Shown piece by piece: positions 1 to 7,940 of a stretch of DNA of 64,000 bases. The stretch covers positions 726,805 to 790,804 of the forward strand of contig CAWKJX010000004.1 in the NCBI GenBank assembly GCA_963850095.1, written 5' to 3'. The notes below the pieces were generated by a model. The model saw only the letters and a program-made list of their open reading frames with translations, made no database searches and had not been told where the DNA came from. The number at the start of each line of letters is the position of its first letter. The first letter of the stretch is position 1. Source of the stretch: Bog-473 sp963850095. Its GTDB lineage: Bacteria > Actinomycetota > Acidimicrobiia > Acidimicrobiales > RAAP-2. The position numbers were made by a program, and so were the translations under genes.

Positions 1-312
1 GTGGGTGGCGCTGCGGCCGGCCTCCGCCGAACGCTTGAGGATCTCGGCCACCTGGTTGGCGATCTGTTCGAGCGACGATGCGTCGATCCGCTTGAGTTGC
101 GTCGCCACCTCGCGGCGGACGGTGTCGATCAGGGATTCACTCGTCTTGCGGCTGCGATCTACCACGTTGTCCACCCATTCCTGTGCCTGGCCCCGCGGGA
201 TGTCGCCCGCGTTCACCAATTCTCGCACGATCTCCTCGGCCCGGCCCCGGGTGACCTGCCCGAGGACGGAGCCAGCATCGAGGTACTTGCGTATTCGCTC
301 GTTGCCTGCCAT
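1..312 (-). CDS. Phasin-like protein, partial (C-terminus outside window)
   Basis: The first 104 codons of a minus-strand gene start at ATG 312 and run off the left edge in frame. The translation (MAGNERIRKYLDAGSVLGQV...) is strongly helical and charged, with a repeated AEEIV/QAQEWV pattern and long amphipathic helices. This matches small phasin-like or 'polyhydroxyalkanoate synthesis regulator' proteins common in actinobacteria, which are thought to coat granules or act as coiled-coil scaffolds. It lies 44 bp downstream of the HAD gene on the same strand, so the two may be co-transcribed. The family call is by resemblance of composition and N-terminal pattern only; no catalytic residues are expected. 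Confidence 0.55.
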   Translation of the reverse strand, partial: MAGNERIRKYLDAGSVLGQVTRGRAEEIVRELVNAGDIPRGQAQEWVDNVVDRSRKTSESLIDTVRREVATQLKRIDASSLEQIANQVAEILKRSAEAGRSATH

Positions 313-356
313 TGAACCAGAGTATCCAAAGTGCTAGCTGATAGCAAGCACTGCTT

Positions 357-1139
357 TCAGGACGCGCCCAGGGTGTCCCGCACCAGACGGGCCAGGTCGC
401 CGGCCGTGGCGGACGGGCGGGGTTCGGCCGGGACATCGCCTTCACGGGTCACCCCGGAGAACACGAGGGCGAACGGGAGTCCGAGTTGGGCGGCCAGGGC
501 GCCGTCGGTCGACGGCCGGTCCCCCACCACCACCCGGAGCTCCCCGGGGCCTACCCGGGCGACAATGGCGTCGGCCGTGGGGCGGTGGGGCTTGCCCGCC
601 ACCTCGGGCTCCGCCCCGGAGGCGGTGGACACCGCGGCCAGCAGGGCGCCGGCCCCGGGAATGAGGCCGTCGGGCGTCGGGTAGGTGGCGTCCTCGTTGG
701 TCCCGATGAGACGGGCCCCCGCCCGCACCGCGTCGGCGGCCGCCGCCACGGCGTCGTAGGTGAAAAAGGTCCTGGTCCAGCCGACCACCACCGCGTCGGC
801 CCGTCCCTCGTGGACCACGGCGACACCCCGGTCCCGCAGCGCCTCGAGGATGCCGTCGTCGCCCAACACGAGCGCGGTCGTGCCCGGCGCCAACAGGCCG
901 GCCGCCACGTCCGACGAGCGGAGCAGGTCGTCGTCGCCCGCCGTGATGCCGCAGTGCGCCAGGCGCTTGCGCAACTCGGCTCGCGTGGGCGCCGAGTTGT
1001 TGGTGGCGAACAGGACGCGCACGCCGGCCCCGCGCAGCCGGGCCACCGCCTCGTCGACGCCGCTGATGGGGCGGCCGCTGAGCCACACGACGCCGTCGAG
1101 GTCGAGGACCCAGGTCCCCTTGGGTGGTGGCGGCCACAT
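357..1139 (-). CDS. HAD-superfamily (class IIA, NagD-like) phosphatase
   Basis: This 260-residue protein has the HAD nucleophile motif LDLDGVVW near the N-terminus, motif II around FATNNSAPTR, the conserved GKPHRPT lysine segment and a C-terminal VVGDRPSTDG acid motif. That order, with a cap domain between motifs II and III, is typical of the NagD/p-nitrophenylphosphatase/phosphoglycolate phosphatase group (family knowledge). The substrate cannot be told from sequence. An upstream in-frame GTG at 1169 would add ten Ala-rich residues; ATG 1139 (MWPPPPKG) sits closer to the conserved strand and is preferred. The gene is divergent from the plus-strand gene at 1205, leaving a promoter region of about 65 bp. 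Confidence 0.85.
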   Translation of the reverse strand: MWPPPPKGTWVLDLDGVVWLSGRPISGVDEAVARLRGAGVRVLFATNNSAPTRAELRKRLAHCGITAGDDDLLRSSDVAAGLLAPGTTALVLGDDGILEALRDRGVAVVHEGRADAVVVGWTRTFFTYDAVAAAADAVRAGARLIGTNEDATYPTPDGLIPGAGALLAAVSTASGAEPEVAGKPHRPTADAIVARVGPGELRVVVGDRPSTDGALAAQLGLPFALVFSGVTREGDVPAEPRPSATAGDLARLVRDTLGAS

Positions 1140-1204
1140 GGGCGCCGAGGCTAACGCCGCCGCCGCCACCGTCCCGCCAGGCCGTCTCCGTAGAATCGGC
1201 CGCC

Positions 1205-1564
1205 ATGGCCGAACTGCAGATCGAGGGTGACGAGCTCGTGCTCCACATGAGCGCGCTCGAGAAGGCCGAGGGGATGCACGGCGACATCCGGGTCCCCCTC
1301 TCGTCGGTGACGTCCATCCGGGCGGTCGACACGGCGTGGCCCGACGAACTGCGCGGCATCCGCGCCCCGGGCACCGGGGTGCCCAACGTGGTGGCCGTCG
1401 GCACGCGCCGGGGCAGCTTCGGGAAGGACTTCGCGGCGGTGCACGGCAAGGGCCCGGCGGTGGTGGTGGAGCTCGAGGGTCAGGCCTACGGCCGGCTCGT
1501 GCTCACCACCGACGACGCGCCGGGGGTGCTCTCCGCGGTGCGGGCGGCCACCGGGAAGAACTGA
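1205..1564 (+). CDS. Conserved actinobacterial protein of unknown function (PH-like fold suspected)
   Basis: A 119-residue protein begins MAELQIEGDELVLHM and contains the stretch RVPLSSVTSIRAVD and the block RGIRAPGTGVPNVVAVGTRR. It reads as a small soluble all-beta protein, and I recall close relatives in many actinobacteria annotated only as hypothetical or bacterial PH-domain-like. No catalytic motif is visible. ATG 1205 is the start because the homologous N-terminus begins there; the upstream in-frame extension is Pro/Ala-rich and unlike protein. It is divergent from the HAD phosphatase and is followed within one base by a strong hairpin terminator, so it appears monocistronic. Confidence 0.7.
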   Translation: MAELQIEGDELVLHMSALEKAEGMHGDIRVPLSSVTSIRAVDTAWPDELRGIRAPGTGVPNVVAVGTRRGSFGKDFAAVHGKGPAVVVELEGQAYGRLVLTTDDAPGVLSAVRAATGKN

Positions 1565-1593
1565 CGGCCGGCGGGACGATGCCCCGCCGGCCG
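1565..1593 (+). terminator. Hairpin terminator after the gene ending at 1564
   Basis: Perfect 11-bp arms (CGGCCGGCGGG at 1565-1575 and CCCGCCGGCCG at 1583-1593) flank a 7-nt loop, starting one base after the stop codon. There is no U-run, as is common for high-GC actinobacterial terminators. Confidence 0.75.
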
Positions 1594-2073
1594 GGACTCA
1601 GGCGGTGACCCAGACGCGCCGGGAGACGACATGCGCCGGTGCCGGCACCGCCGTGACCCACGGGGCCCACTCACCAAGGGCCCGGGCGCCGCGACCACCG
1701 CAAGAAGGCACGGGGTGCCCCAGAGGGGAATCGGTGGGCGGCCCTGCAGCCGGGCCCGAGGTGAGCAGGACGTGGGAGAGCTCGTTGGTCGGCTTCGGGG
1801 CGGCGACGGAGGGAGGTCGATGCCGTCGTGCCGGACGTGACGCCCGGCGACGCTGCGAGAATTCGGTACGACGACGTGTCAGCCACTTTCCCCTCCTCTT
1901 CCGCCCCGGGCCGCTCGGCGGCTCGTGCCACCGTCCGGCCCCACCGTCTTTCGCCGGTAGAAACGCCACCGCGCCACGCGTCTTGTGGCGGCCCGCCAAA
2001 AGGGGCCGAATGGCCCGGGTCGCGGTCGCTCGGTCGTCGTCCCCGGGGCCGGATGGCCCCGGTCGCCGTGGCG
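1594..2073. other. Stretch without a convincing gene
   Basis: About 480 bp between the terminator and the CBS gene. Open frames exist on both strands but none has convincing protein-like composition; a minus-strand frame ending at 1598 (…HVVSRRVWVTA) is the least poor but has no supported start. The right part enters the tandem repeat at 2002-2087. Confidence 0.5.
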
Positions 2074-2087
2074 TCAGTCGTCGTCCC
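2002..2087. repeat. Imperfect tandem repeat of about 43 bp
   Basis: Units 2002-2044 and 2045-2087 both begin GGGGCCG(A/G)ATGGCCC and both end GTCGTCGTCCC, with a few substitutions and a one-base length difference. Each unit opens with an inverted repeat (GGGCC-gaat-GGCCC; GGGGCC-ggat-GGCCCC). The second unit covers the last codons and stop of the CBS gene, so the duplication extends the hairpin region just past that gene's 3' end. Confidence 0.7.
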
Positions 2088-2475
2088 AGGGCGCAATGAA
2101 GGACAGCGAACGGGCCATGTCGCGGCGGGTGACGAGGCCGACGACCCGGTTGCCTTCGGTGACCGGCAGGCGGGCCCGCTGGTGGCGCGCCATGATCGAC
2201 ACCGCCTCCTCGACGGTGAGGCCGACGTCGAGAGCCAGCACGTCGGCCGGCTCGGCGAGCTCGGCCAGCGTGACCTCCCGAGGGTCGAGACCCTTGGCCA
2301 CGACCTTGGCCACGATGTCGCGGGCGCTGACCATGCCGGCCAGGCTGCCGTCGGAGAGACACAGGGTCACACTGTCCTCGTCGTGGGTGGCCAGGTAGCT
2401 GGCCGCCTCTCGCACCGACTCCGTGGTGCGAAGCATCTCGATGTCTCCGCTCATGACGTCCCGGACGGTCCTCAT
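2074..2475 (-). CDS. Tandem CBS-domain protein
   Basis: A 133-residue protein made of one CBS pair (Bateman module): the first repeat spans about residues 5-60 (VRDVMSGDIEML...SLAGMVSARDIV) and the second about 70-125 (LTVEEAVSIMARHQRARLPVTEG...VVGLVTRRDM). Stand-alone CBS pairs bind adenine nucleotides and often act as energy sensors; that role is family knowledge and no partner is evident here. It ends in an acidic WDDD tail. The gene is transcribed away from the SOS-box ORF at 2616, and its 3' end lies inside a tandem repeat. Confidence 0.9.
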   Translation of the reverse strand: MRTVRDVMSGDIEMLRTTESVREAASYLATHDEDSVTLCLSDGSLAGMVSARDIVAKVVAKGLDPREVTLAELAEPADVLALDVGLTVEEAVSIMARHQRARLPVTEGNRVVGLVTRRDMARSLSFIAPWDDD

Positions 2476-2615
2476 GGCGATCTCCTCTGCGTGTGCTGCG
2501 GCTTGTGTCTACCCTCGCGCCCCCGCCCCGGAGGGGCAACCGCCCGCGGCACAAAGTTCCCCGCCACCTGCGTTCCGGCGTCACCGGGCCGGTCTGCCCC
2601 TTGCATTCGGTCCGG

Positions 2616-2816
2616 ATGGCGAACATATGTTCGTCATCCGTGGAACGCCGGTACGAGCTGGAGTCCCTGCGCCGCTCCCTCGCCATGCTGCGCCCGGGTG
2701 CTCCGGCCCTCGACCGCGAGGCCGCCATGCGCCTCGTGCGCGAGCTGCAGGACGTCGAACGCCAGCTGCGTACCTTGCGCGAGGGACTGCAGCAGCTCCT
2801 GGCCGACGGCGGCTGA
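2616..2816 (+). CDS. Small helical protein, putatively SOS-controlled
   Basis: A 66-residue frame (MANICSSSVERRYELESLRRSL...) rich in Leu, Arg and Glu and predicted to form a helical hairpin or coiled coil, ending LREGLQQLLADGG. A LexA-type box overlaps its first codons when started at ATG 2616; a GTG at 2640 (VERRYELESL) lies just after the box and is an equally likely true start, possibly on a leaderless transcript. No recognised family. The codon pattern is protein-like (G/C at third positions), which supports a real gene. Convergent with the E2 gene; a G-rich run separates the two. Confidence 0.55.
   Translation: MANICSSSVERRYELESLRRSLAMLRPGAPALDREAAMRLVRELQDVERQLRTLREGLQQLLADGG
2621..2632. 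promoter_or_regulatory. LexA/SOS box (GAACATATGTTC)
   Basis: A perfect palindrome of the actinobacterial/Bacillus type LexA operator (consensus GAAC-N4-GTTC), embedded as cGAACatatGTTCg. It overlaps the 5' end of the small ORF beginning at 2616 or 2640 and lies about 145 bp upstream of the divergent CBS gene start. Confidence 0.65.
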
Positions 2817-2839
2817 GGCCGCGGTCGGGTTCGCGGATC

Positions 2840-2867
2840 GGGGTCGGGGTCGGGGTTCGGGACCGGG
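2840..2867 (+). other. G-tract run with quadruplex potential
   Basis: GGGG-tc-GGGG-tc-GGGG-ttc-GGG followed by accGGG: four or five G-tracts with 2-3-nt loops on the plus strand. It lies in the 62-bp gap between the convergent small ORF (ends 2816) and the E2 gene (ends 2879), where it could affect termination of either transcript. Function is inferred only. Confidence 0.4.
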
Positions 2868-2878
2868 TCTTGGGTCGC

Positions 2879-4257
2879 TCAGCCGAGGGCGATCAGGTGG
2901 GTGGGGTCGCCCAGCATCTCGCCCACGGTCGCCAGGAAGAGTGACGCGCCCCGGCCGTCGACCAGTCGGTGGTCGAAGGTGAGGCTCAACGTCGCCACCT
3001 GGCGCAACGCCACTGCGCCGTCGAACTCCCAGGGGCGCCGCTGCACGGCGCCGAAGGCGAGGATGGCCGCCTCGCCCGGGTTGAGGATGGGGACGCCGGC
3101 GTCCACCCCGAACACGCCGACGTTGGTGATCGTGATGGTGCCGCCACTGAGGTCGGTGGGCGTCGACTTGGACTGGCGCGCCGTCGGCGGTCAGCTCGGC
3201 CAGGGCCCGGGTCAGGGCACGCAGGGAGAGGTCCTGCGCGTCCTTTATGTTCGGCACCACCAGACCGTGCGGCCCCGCCACCGCGATGCCCAGGTTCACG
3301 TAGTGCTTCGTGACCACCTGGCGCGCCGCTTCGTCCCACGAGGAATTCAACTCGGGGTGGTCGACCAGCGCGTGCACGACGGTGCGGGCGACGACGGCCA
3401 ACGGGGTGAGGTGCAGCCCTTCGAAATGCCGGCTTTGGCGCAGCCGTTCGACCAGCTCCATCGTCGGCGTGACGTCGACGGTCAGGAAGACACACGCCTG
3501 GGGGACGCCGGTGACGCTGCGCACCATCGCGTCGGCCATGTGCTTCTGGACGCCGCGCACCGGGGTGCGGGTCTCGCGCCCATCCACCGCGGCGGCCGGC
3601 CCTGCCGGCGTCGCGTCCGCCACGTGGGCGGCCAGGTCGTCACGGGTGATGATCCCGCCGGGACCGCGGCCCGTGACGTCGGCCAGGTCGATCCCGTGCC
3701 TGGCGGGCCATGAAGCGCACTGGCGGTGCCGCCAGCGGTCGCGACCCGACTTCGAGGTCCGCCGCCGCCACCCGGTGCGGCCGCCCACCACGGCGGCGGC
3801 TCGGGCGGGCCTCGGCCGGTCCGTAGCCGACGAGCATGGGCACCCGGCCCGACGCGCCCTCCGCCTCCGGCTTCGCGTCCGGCTCTGCCGCCGACTCCGC
3901 CTCGGACTCTGCCTCCGACTCTGCCTCCGACTCTGCCTCCGACTCTGCCTCCGGACCGGCCGCGCCCTCCGCCTGGACCGCGGCCCCGGTCCCGGTCGCG
4001 TTCTCGCCCTCGACCGCAATGGCGATGAGCGGGGCGCCGACGGCGACCGTCTCCCCCGGCGACGCCAGCAGCTCCGCCACCGTGCCGGCGAAGGGGCTGG
4101 GCAGCTCGACGACGGCCTTCTCGGTCTCCACCTCGACCAGAATTTGGTTGAGCGTCACCGCATCGCCGGGCGCCACGCGCCAGGCCACCACCTCGGCCTC
4201 GGTGAGGCCCTCGCCCAGGTCGGGCAGCCGGAAGTGGCGCGCCGCCGTCTCGGTCAC
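2879..4257 (-). CDS. Dihydrolipoamide acyltransferase (E2) of a 2-oxoacid dehydrogenase complex, frameshifted
   Basis: E2 carries acyl groups on a lipoyl lysine and transfers them to CoA. The N-terminal lipoyl domain (LPDLGEGLTEAEVV, lipoyl lysine in VETEKAVVELPSP) is followed by a linker of repeated ESEA units, then an E1/E3-binding domain (HGIDLADVTGRGPGGIITRDD) and the catalytic domain ending LSLTFDHRLVDGRGA, which holds the active-site HxxxDG. The reading frame changes near 3700 and again near 3175, and the 1379-nt span is not a multiple of three. It starts at GTG 4257, overlapping the E1b stop (GTGA), so it is the last gene of the E1a-E1b-E2 operon. No E3 gene is in the window. Confidence 0.88.
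3905..3952 (-). repeat. Four 12-bp tandem repeats in the E2 linker
   Basis: The unit GACTCTGCCTCC (plus strand) occurs four times in a row, encoding an acidic Glu-Ser-Glu-Ala linker between the lipoyl and peripheral-subunit-binding domains. In-frame unit changes would alter linker length without breaking the protein. Confidence 0.85.
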
Positions 4258-5234
4258 GGCTCGAGGGACCGGTCCACCTCATGGAGGATCCGGTCGGCGT
4301 CGGGCAGGAAATGGCGCTCCAGGCGGGAGGCGGGGTAGGGCGTGGCGAACCCGCCCACGCGCCGCACCGGCGCCTCCAGGCTGTAGAAGCACCGCTCCGA
4401 GATACGGGCCGCGATCTCGGCCCCCATTCCGCCGAAGACGGGTGCCTCGTGCACCACGACCAGCCGGCCCGTCTTGCGGACCGAGGCCTCGAGGGTGTCG
4501 AAGTCGACCGGCGAGAGGGAGCGCAGGTCGAGCACCTCGACCGAGGTGCCCTCCTCGGCCCCGATCCGGGCCGCCTCGAGGGCGGTGGCCACCATGGGCC
4601 CGTAGGCGGCCACGGTCACGTCGCTCCCCTCCCGGGCCACCCGGGCCCGGTGCAGGGGCACGCGCTCGAGCGGGGAGGCGTCGTCGACGTCACCCTTCTC
4701 CCAGTAGCGCCGCTTGGGCTCGAAGAAAACGACGGGGTCGTCGGAGGCGATGGCCTGCTGAATCATGCGATGGCCGTCCGCCGGGTTGCTCGGCGTCACG
4801 ACGCGCAGCCCCGCCGTGTGGGCGAAGTACGCCTCGGGCGACTCGGAGTGGTGCTCCACCGCGCCGATGCCGCCGCCGTAGGGCACCCGGATGGTGATGG
4901 GCAGGCCCACCCGCCCCTCGTTGCGGAAGCGGAACTTCGCCACCTGCGACACGATCTGGTCGAAGGCCGGGTACACGAAACCGTCGAACTGGATTTCGCA
5001 CACCGGGCGGTAGCCGCGCATGGCCAGCCCGACGGCGCTGCCAATGACGCCCGACTCGGCCAGAGGGGTGTCGATGACGCGGCGCTCGCCGAACTGCTGC
5101 TGCAGCCCCTCGGTGACCCGGAACACGCCGCCGAGCTTGCCGATGTCCTCGCCCATGAGGACGACCTTGGCGTCATCCTCCATGGCCTGGCGCAGGCCGG
5201 CGTTGAGGGCCTTGCCCAGCGTCATGGTGGCCAT
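4254..5234 (-). CDS. 2-oxoacid dehydrogenase E1 component, beta subunit
   Basis: An intact 326-residue protein, the usual length for E1b. Recognisable blocks are VVLMGEDIGKLGGVFRVTEG near the N-terminus, TPLAESGVIGSAVGLAMRG, the segment PYGGGIGAVEHHSESPEAYF with the conserved HHS, and VVHEAPVFGGMGAEIAARI in the C-terminal transketolase domain. With E1a it forms the thiamine-diphosphate-dependent heterotetramer that decarboxylates the 2-oxoacid. ATG 5234 overlaps the E1a stop (ATGA), showing translational coupling. The branched-chain versus pyruvate preference cannot be settled by sight; the closeness of E1b to BkdA2-type proteins favours branched-chain or general 2-oxoacids. Confidence 0.93.
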   Translation of the reverse strand: MATMTLGKALNAGLRQAMEDDAKVVLMGEDIGKLGGVFRVTEGLQQQFGERRVIDTPLAESGVIGSAVGLAMRGYRPVCEIQFDGFVYPAFDQIVSQVAKFRFRNEGRVGLPITIRVPYGGGIGAVEHHSESPEAYFAHTAGLRVVTPSNPADGHRMIQQAIASDDPVVFFEPKRRYWEKGDVDDASPLERVPLHRARVAREGSDVTVAAYGPMVATALEAARIGAEEGTSVEVLDLRSLSPVDFDTLEASVRKTGRLVVVHEAPVFGGMGAEIAARISERCFYSLEAPVRRVGGFATPYPASRLERHFLPDADRILHEVDRSLEP

Positions 5235-6361
5235 CAGGCCTCCTCGCCGAAGGTGGCCAGGTAGGCCTCGTACGCGGCGCGCTCCTCGTCGAGGAGCGGG
5301 TGCGGCTCGGCGTAGACGTGTGCGAAGAGCGCGGCCGGCTCGGGGTCGGGCATGGAGAGGCAGCCCTGGCGCAACGTGGCCGCCACCTCGTCGGAGGTGG
5401 CAGCGACCTGCGCCTCGAAGCGCTCGTCGATCAGGCCCTCGCGTTGGAGCAGGGCGTGCAGGCGGGCCAGCGGGTCCTTCACCCGCCACTCCTCCTCCTC
5501 GCCGCGTGGCCGGTAGCGGGTGGGGTCGTCCGACGTGGTGTGCGGGCCCATGCGATAGGTCACCGCCTCGACCAGCGTCGGCCCCAGACCGGCGTAGGCC
5601 CGGGCCAGGGCCACGCGGGTGGCCGCCAGCACCGCCAGGACGTCGTTGCCGTCGACCTGAATGCCCGGGATGCCGTAGCCCTGTCCCCGCTGCGCGATCG
5701 AGGCGTGCGACTGCAGCCGCACCGGTTCGGAAATGGCCCACTGGTTGTTCTGGCAGAAGAAGACGACCGGGACCATGAAACTGGCGGCGAAGCCGAACGC
5801 CTCGGCCACGTCCCCCTCGCTGCTGGCGCCGTCGCCGAAGTAGGCCAGCGCCGCCGAGGGCGCGCCGTCCAGCGCCACGCCGAGGGCATAGCCGGTGGCG
5901 TGCAGAGCCTGCGCGCCCACAATGATGGCGGGGGTGGCGATGCCGTGCTCGGCCGGGTCCCAGCCCGAGAGCGCCGTGCCGCGCCACATGCGCAACATGG
6001 CGACCGGGTCCACGCCGCGGCAGTAGGCCACGCCGTGCTCGCGGTAGCTCGGGAACGCGAAGTCGTCCTGGCGCAAGGCGCGGGCCGATCCCACCTGGGC
6101 CGCCTCCTGGCCGAGCAACGGGGCCCACAGGCCGAGCTCGCCCTGTCGCTGCAGCGCCATCGCTTCGGCGTCGATGCGCCGCACGACGGCCATGTCGGTG
6201 TAGAGGCCGCGCAGCTGGTCGGCTCCGACGTCGGCTACCAGCTCCCAATAGGGGCAGCCGACGGTGCGCTGGCCGTCCACCGATATCAGCTGGACCAGGC
6301 CGTCGAACCCCATCGATTCGGCGATCCGCTCCCCTGGAACCCGTACCTGCGCGATGGCCAT
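5234..6361 (-). CDS. 2-oxoacid dehydrogenase E1 component, alpha subunit
   Basis: An intact 375-residue protein with the thiamine-diphosphate motif GDGASSEGDVAEAFGFAASF ending in the NN of FFCQNNQWAIS. Downstream, YRMGPHTTSDDPTRYR contains the region homologous to the regulatory phosphorylation loop of E1a. The N-terminal half shows QGELGLWAPLLGQEAAQVGSA, typical of the branched-chain/PdhA-like group. ATG 6361 is preceded by a good ribosome-binding site (GGGGAGGAG about 8 bases upstream). First gene of the operon; the 165 bp between it and the Ku stop must hold the operon promoter. Confidence 0.93.
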   Translation of the reverse strand: MAIAQVRVPGERIAESMGFDGLVQLISVDGQRTVGCPYWELVADVGADQLRGLYTDMAVVRRIDAEAMALQRQGELGLWAPLLGQEAAQVGSARALRQDDFAFPSYREHGVAYCRGVDPVAMLRMWRGTALSGWDPAEHGIATPAIIVGAQALHATGYALGVALDGAPSAALAYFGDGASSEGDVAEAFGFAASFMVPVVFFCQNNQWAISEPVRLQSHASIAQRGQGYGIPGIQVDGNDVLAVLAATRVALARAYAGLGPTLVEAVTYRMGPHTTSDDPTRYRPRGEEEEWRVKDPLARLHALLQREGLIDERFEAQVAATSDEVAATLRQGCLSMPDPEPAALFAHVYAEPHPLLDEERAAYEAYLATFGEEA

Positions 6362-6526
6362 CTATGGACTCCTCCCCGAGCAATGCTCAGCAACGGCATC
6401 ACACCACGATCTACCGTTTCGGAGCGGGAAAAGGAGTCAGATCAGAACATATAGGCGGGAATCATGCTGAAAAGCCCCGCTTTGCGCATCACTTCTGCGC
6501 GGGGGACGGACCGGGTCGCGCCGGGA

Positions 6527-7432
6527 TCAGGAGGCCTTGCGGCGGGCCGCCGGCTTGGCCGAGGCGGCCTTCTTCGCCGCCGGGGCCTTCTTGGCCGCCT
6601 TGGCCGGTGCCCGCTTGGCGGCCGACTTGCGGGCCGGCTTGGCCGTGCCCGGACGGGCCGAGGCCTTGATGCTGGCGTTGAGGGCCTCCATCAGGTCGAC
6701 CACCTTGGCCGGCTGCTCGGGCTCGGTCTGGAGCACGATTTCGTGGCCCGCCCGCTTCTCCTCAATGATCTCTTCGACCTTCTCGCGGTGGGTGTCGTGG
6801 AAGCGCTCGGGATCCCAGTCGCTCTCCATCGACTCGATCAGCAGCTGCGCCATGGACAGCTCACGCTCGGTCACCTCGTCGGTGGTCGGGAGGGCCGGGA
6901 ACTCCCGGCCGGGCTGGCGCACCTCGTCGGAGAAGTACATCGTGTGCAGGGCCAGCGCGTCTCCGTCGGGGCGCACGGCGACGAGGTACTCCTTGTTGCG
7001 CATGACCAGGGTGGCGATGGCAATGCGTCCGGTGTCCGCCATCGCCTTGCGGAGCAGGGCGTATGCCTTGTCCGCTCCCTCGCCCTCGGGCGCCAGGTAA
7101 TAGCTGGCGCGGAAGTAGACCGGGTCGATGTCGGTCTGCTCGACGAAGTCGGAGATCTCGATCTGCCGCGACTTCTTGGGTTCGGCCGACTCGAGCTCCT
7201 CGTCGCTGAGGATGACGTACTCCCCGCCGCCGAGGTCGAACCCCTTGACGATGCGATCGCTCGGGACCTCGTCGCCGGTGCGTTCGTTGACCTTCTTGTA
7301 GCGGATCCGGTCCGAGGTTCCCTCCTCGAACTGGTTGAAGTGGACGCTCTTGTCGGACGTGGCCGGGTAGACGCCGATGGGGATGTTCACCAGCCCGAAA
7401 CTGAGGGCCCCCTTCCAAATGGTGCGTGGCAC
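6527..7432 (-). CDS. ku: Ku, non-homologous end-joining protein
   Basis: A bacterial Ku of about 301 residues. The N-terminus PRTIWKGALSFGLVNIPIGV is the hallmark of the family and fixes the start at GTG 7432; the upstream in-frame stretch is not Ku-like. The core beta-barrel runs to about residue 250 (…DLMEALNASIKASAR) and is followed by a tail of repeated Lys/Ala (AKKAPAAKKAAS), known in actinobacterial Ku to aid DNA binding. Ku homodimers ring broken DNA ends and recruit LigD; no ligD is in the window. Divergent from the ORF at 7499 with a 66-bp shared promoter region. Confidence 0.95.
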   Translation of the reverse strand: MPRTIWKGALSFGLVNIPIGVYPATSDKSVHFNQFEEGTSDRIRYKKVNERTGDEVPSDRIVKGFDLGGGEYVILSDEELESAEPKKSRQIEISDFVEQTDIDPVYFRASYYLAPEGEGADKAYALLRKAMADTGRIAIATLVMRNKEYLVAVRPDGDALALHTMYFSDEVRQPGREFPALPTTDEVTERELSMAQLLIESMESDWDPERFHDTHREKVEEIIEEKRAGHEIVLQTEPEQPAKVVDLMEALNASIKASARPGTAKPARKSAAKRAPAKAAKKAPAAKKAASAKPAARRKAS

Positions 7433-7498
7433 GGTGTGCAAATTACCAGCCCAGGGCCGGTCCACCACCCTGTTACAGCAATTAGGCACACTGACCTC

Positions 7499-7885
7499 AT
7501 GGTCTCAGGCGCTCCCCAGGGCTTCGGGCCCGCCGTCCTGTGCGGGCTGGCCGAGCTCGGCCCGGTCGACCCCTCGTCGGGCGACCTGTCGCTCGAGCTG
7601 GGCGTTTCCGCCTGGATGCGGAACCACGCCACGACCCTGGAAGAGGCTCGCGACCTGCTCCTCGACATCCGCCTGCGCATTCTGGCCGGAGCCGACCTCG
7701 ACGAGGCGACCGAGCCGGTGCCCTTCGTCGGCCGCTCGCCGCGGCTCGACGTGATCATGTTGATCTCCTACGTGGCGGGGCTGCTGCGGCGCGGTGCGGC
7801 TGCCTCGGGGTGCAGTGTGGCCCTCTTGGCCCGGCGAATCAGCGCGGCGCTGCCCGAGCCCGGGGCGACGGCCATCGGGGCCTGA
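7499..7885 (+). CDS. Hypothetical protein, divergent from Ku
   Basis: A 128-residue frame starting at ATG 7499, with protein-like codon use. It contains an acidic helical stretch (TLEEARDLLLDIRLRILAGAD) and a hydrophobic stretch LDVIMLISYVAGLLRRGAA that could be a helix packed in a soluble fold or a weak membrane segment. I do not recognise a family. Its placement head-to-head with ku suggests shared control, but nothing links it to DNA repair. Confidence 0.55.
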   Translation: MVSGAPQGFGPAVLCGLAELGPVDPSSGDLSLELGVSAWMRNHATTLEEARDLLLDIRLRILAGADLDEATEPVPFVGRSPRLDVIMLISYVAGLLRRGAAASGCSVALLARRISAALPEPGATAIGA

Positions 7886-7940
7886 GGACGGCCCAAAGCC
7901 GCAGCCGGCGACGCGACGCTCGGGCGCCGTGCACCATGTG

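Noticed and set aside
1598..1870. Minus-strand frame ending ...HVVSRRVWVTA downstream of the CBS gene
   Set aside because: No supported start or ribosome-binding site, Pro/Gly-rich, and would need a frame change.
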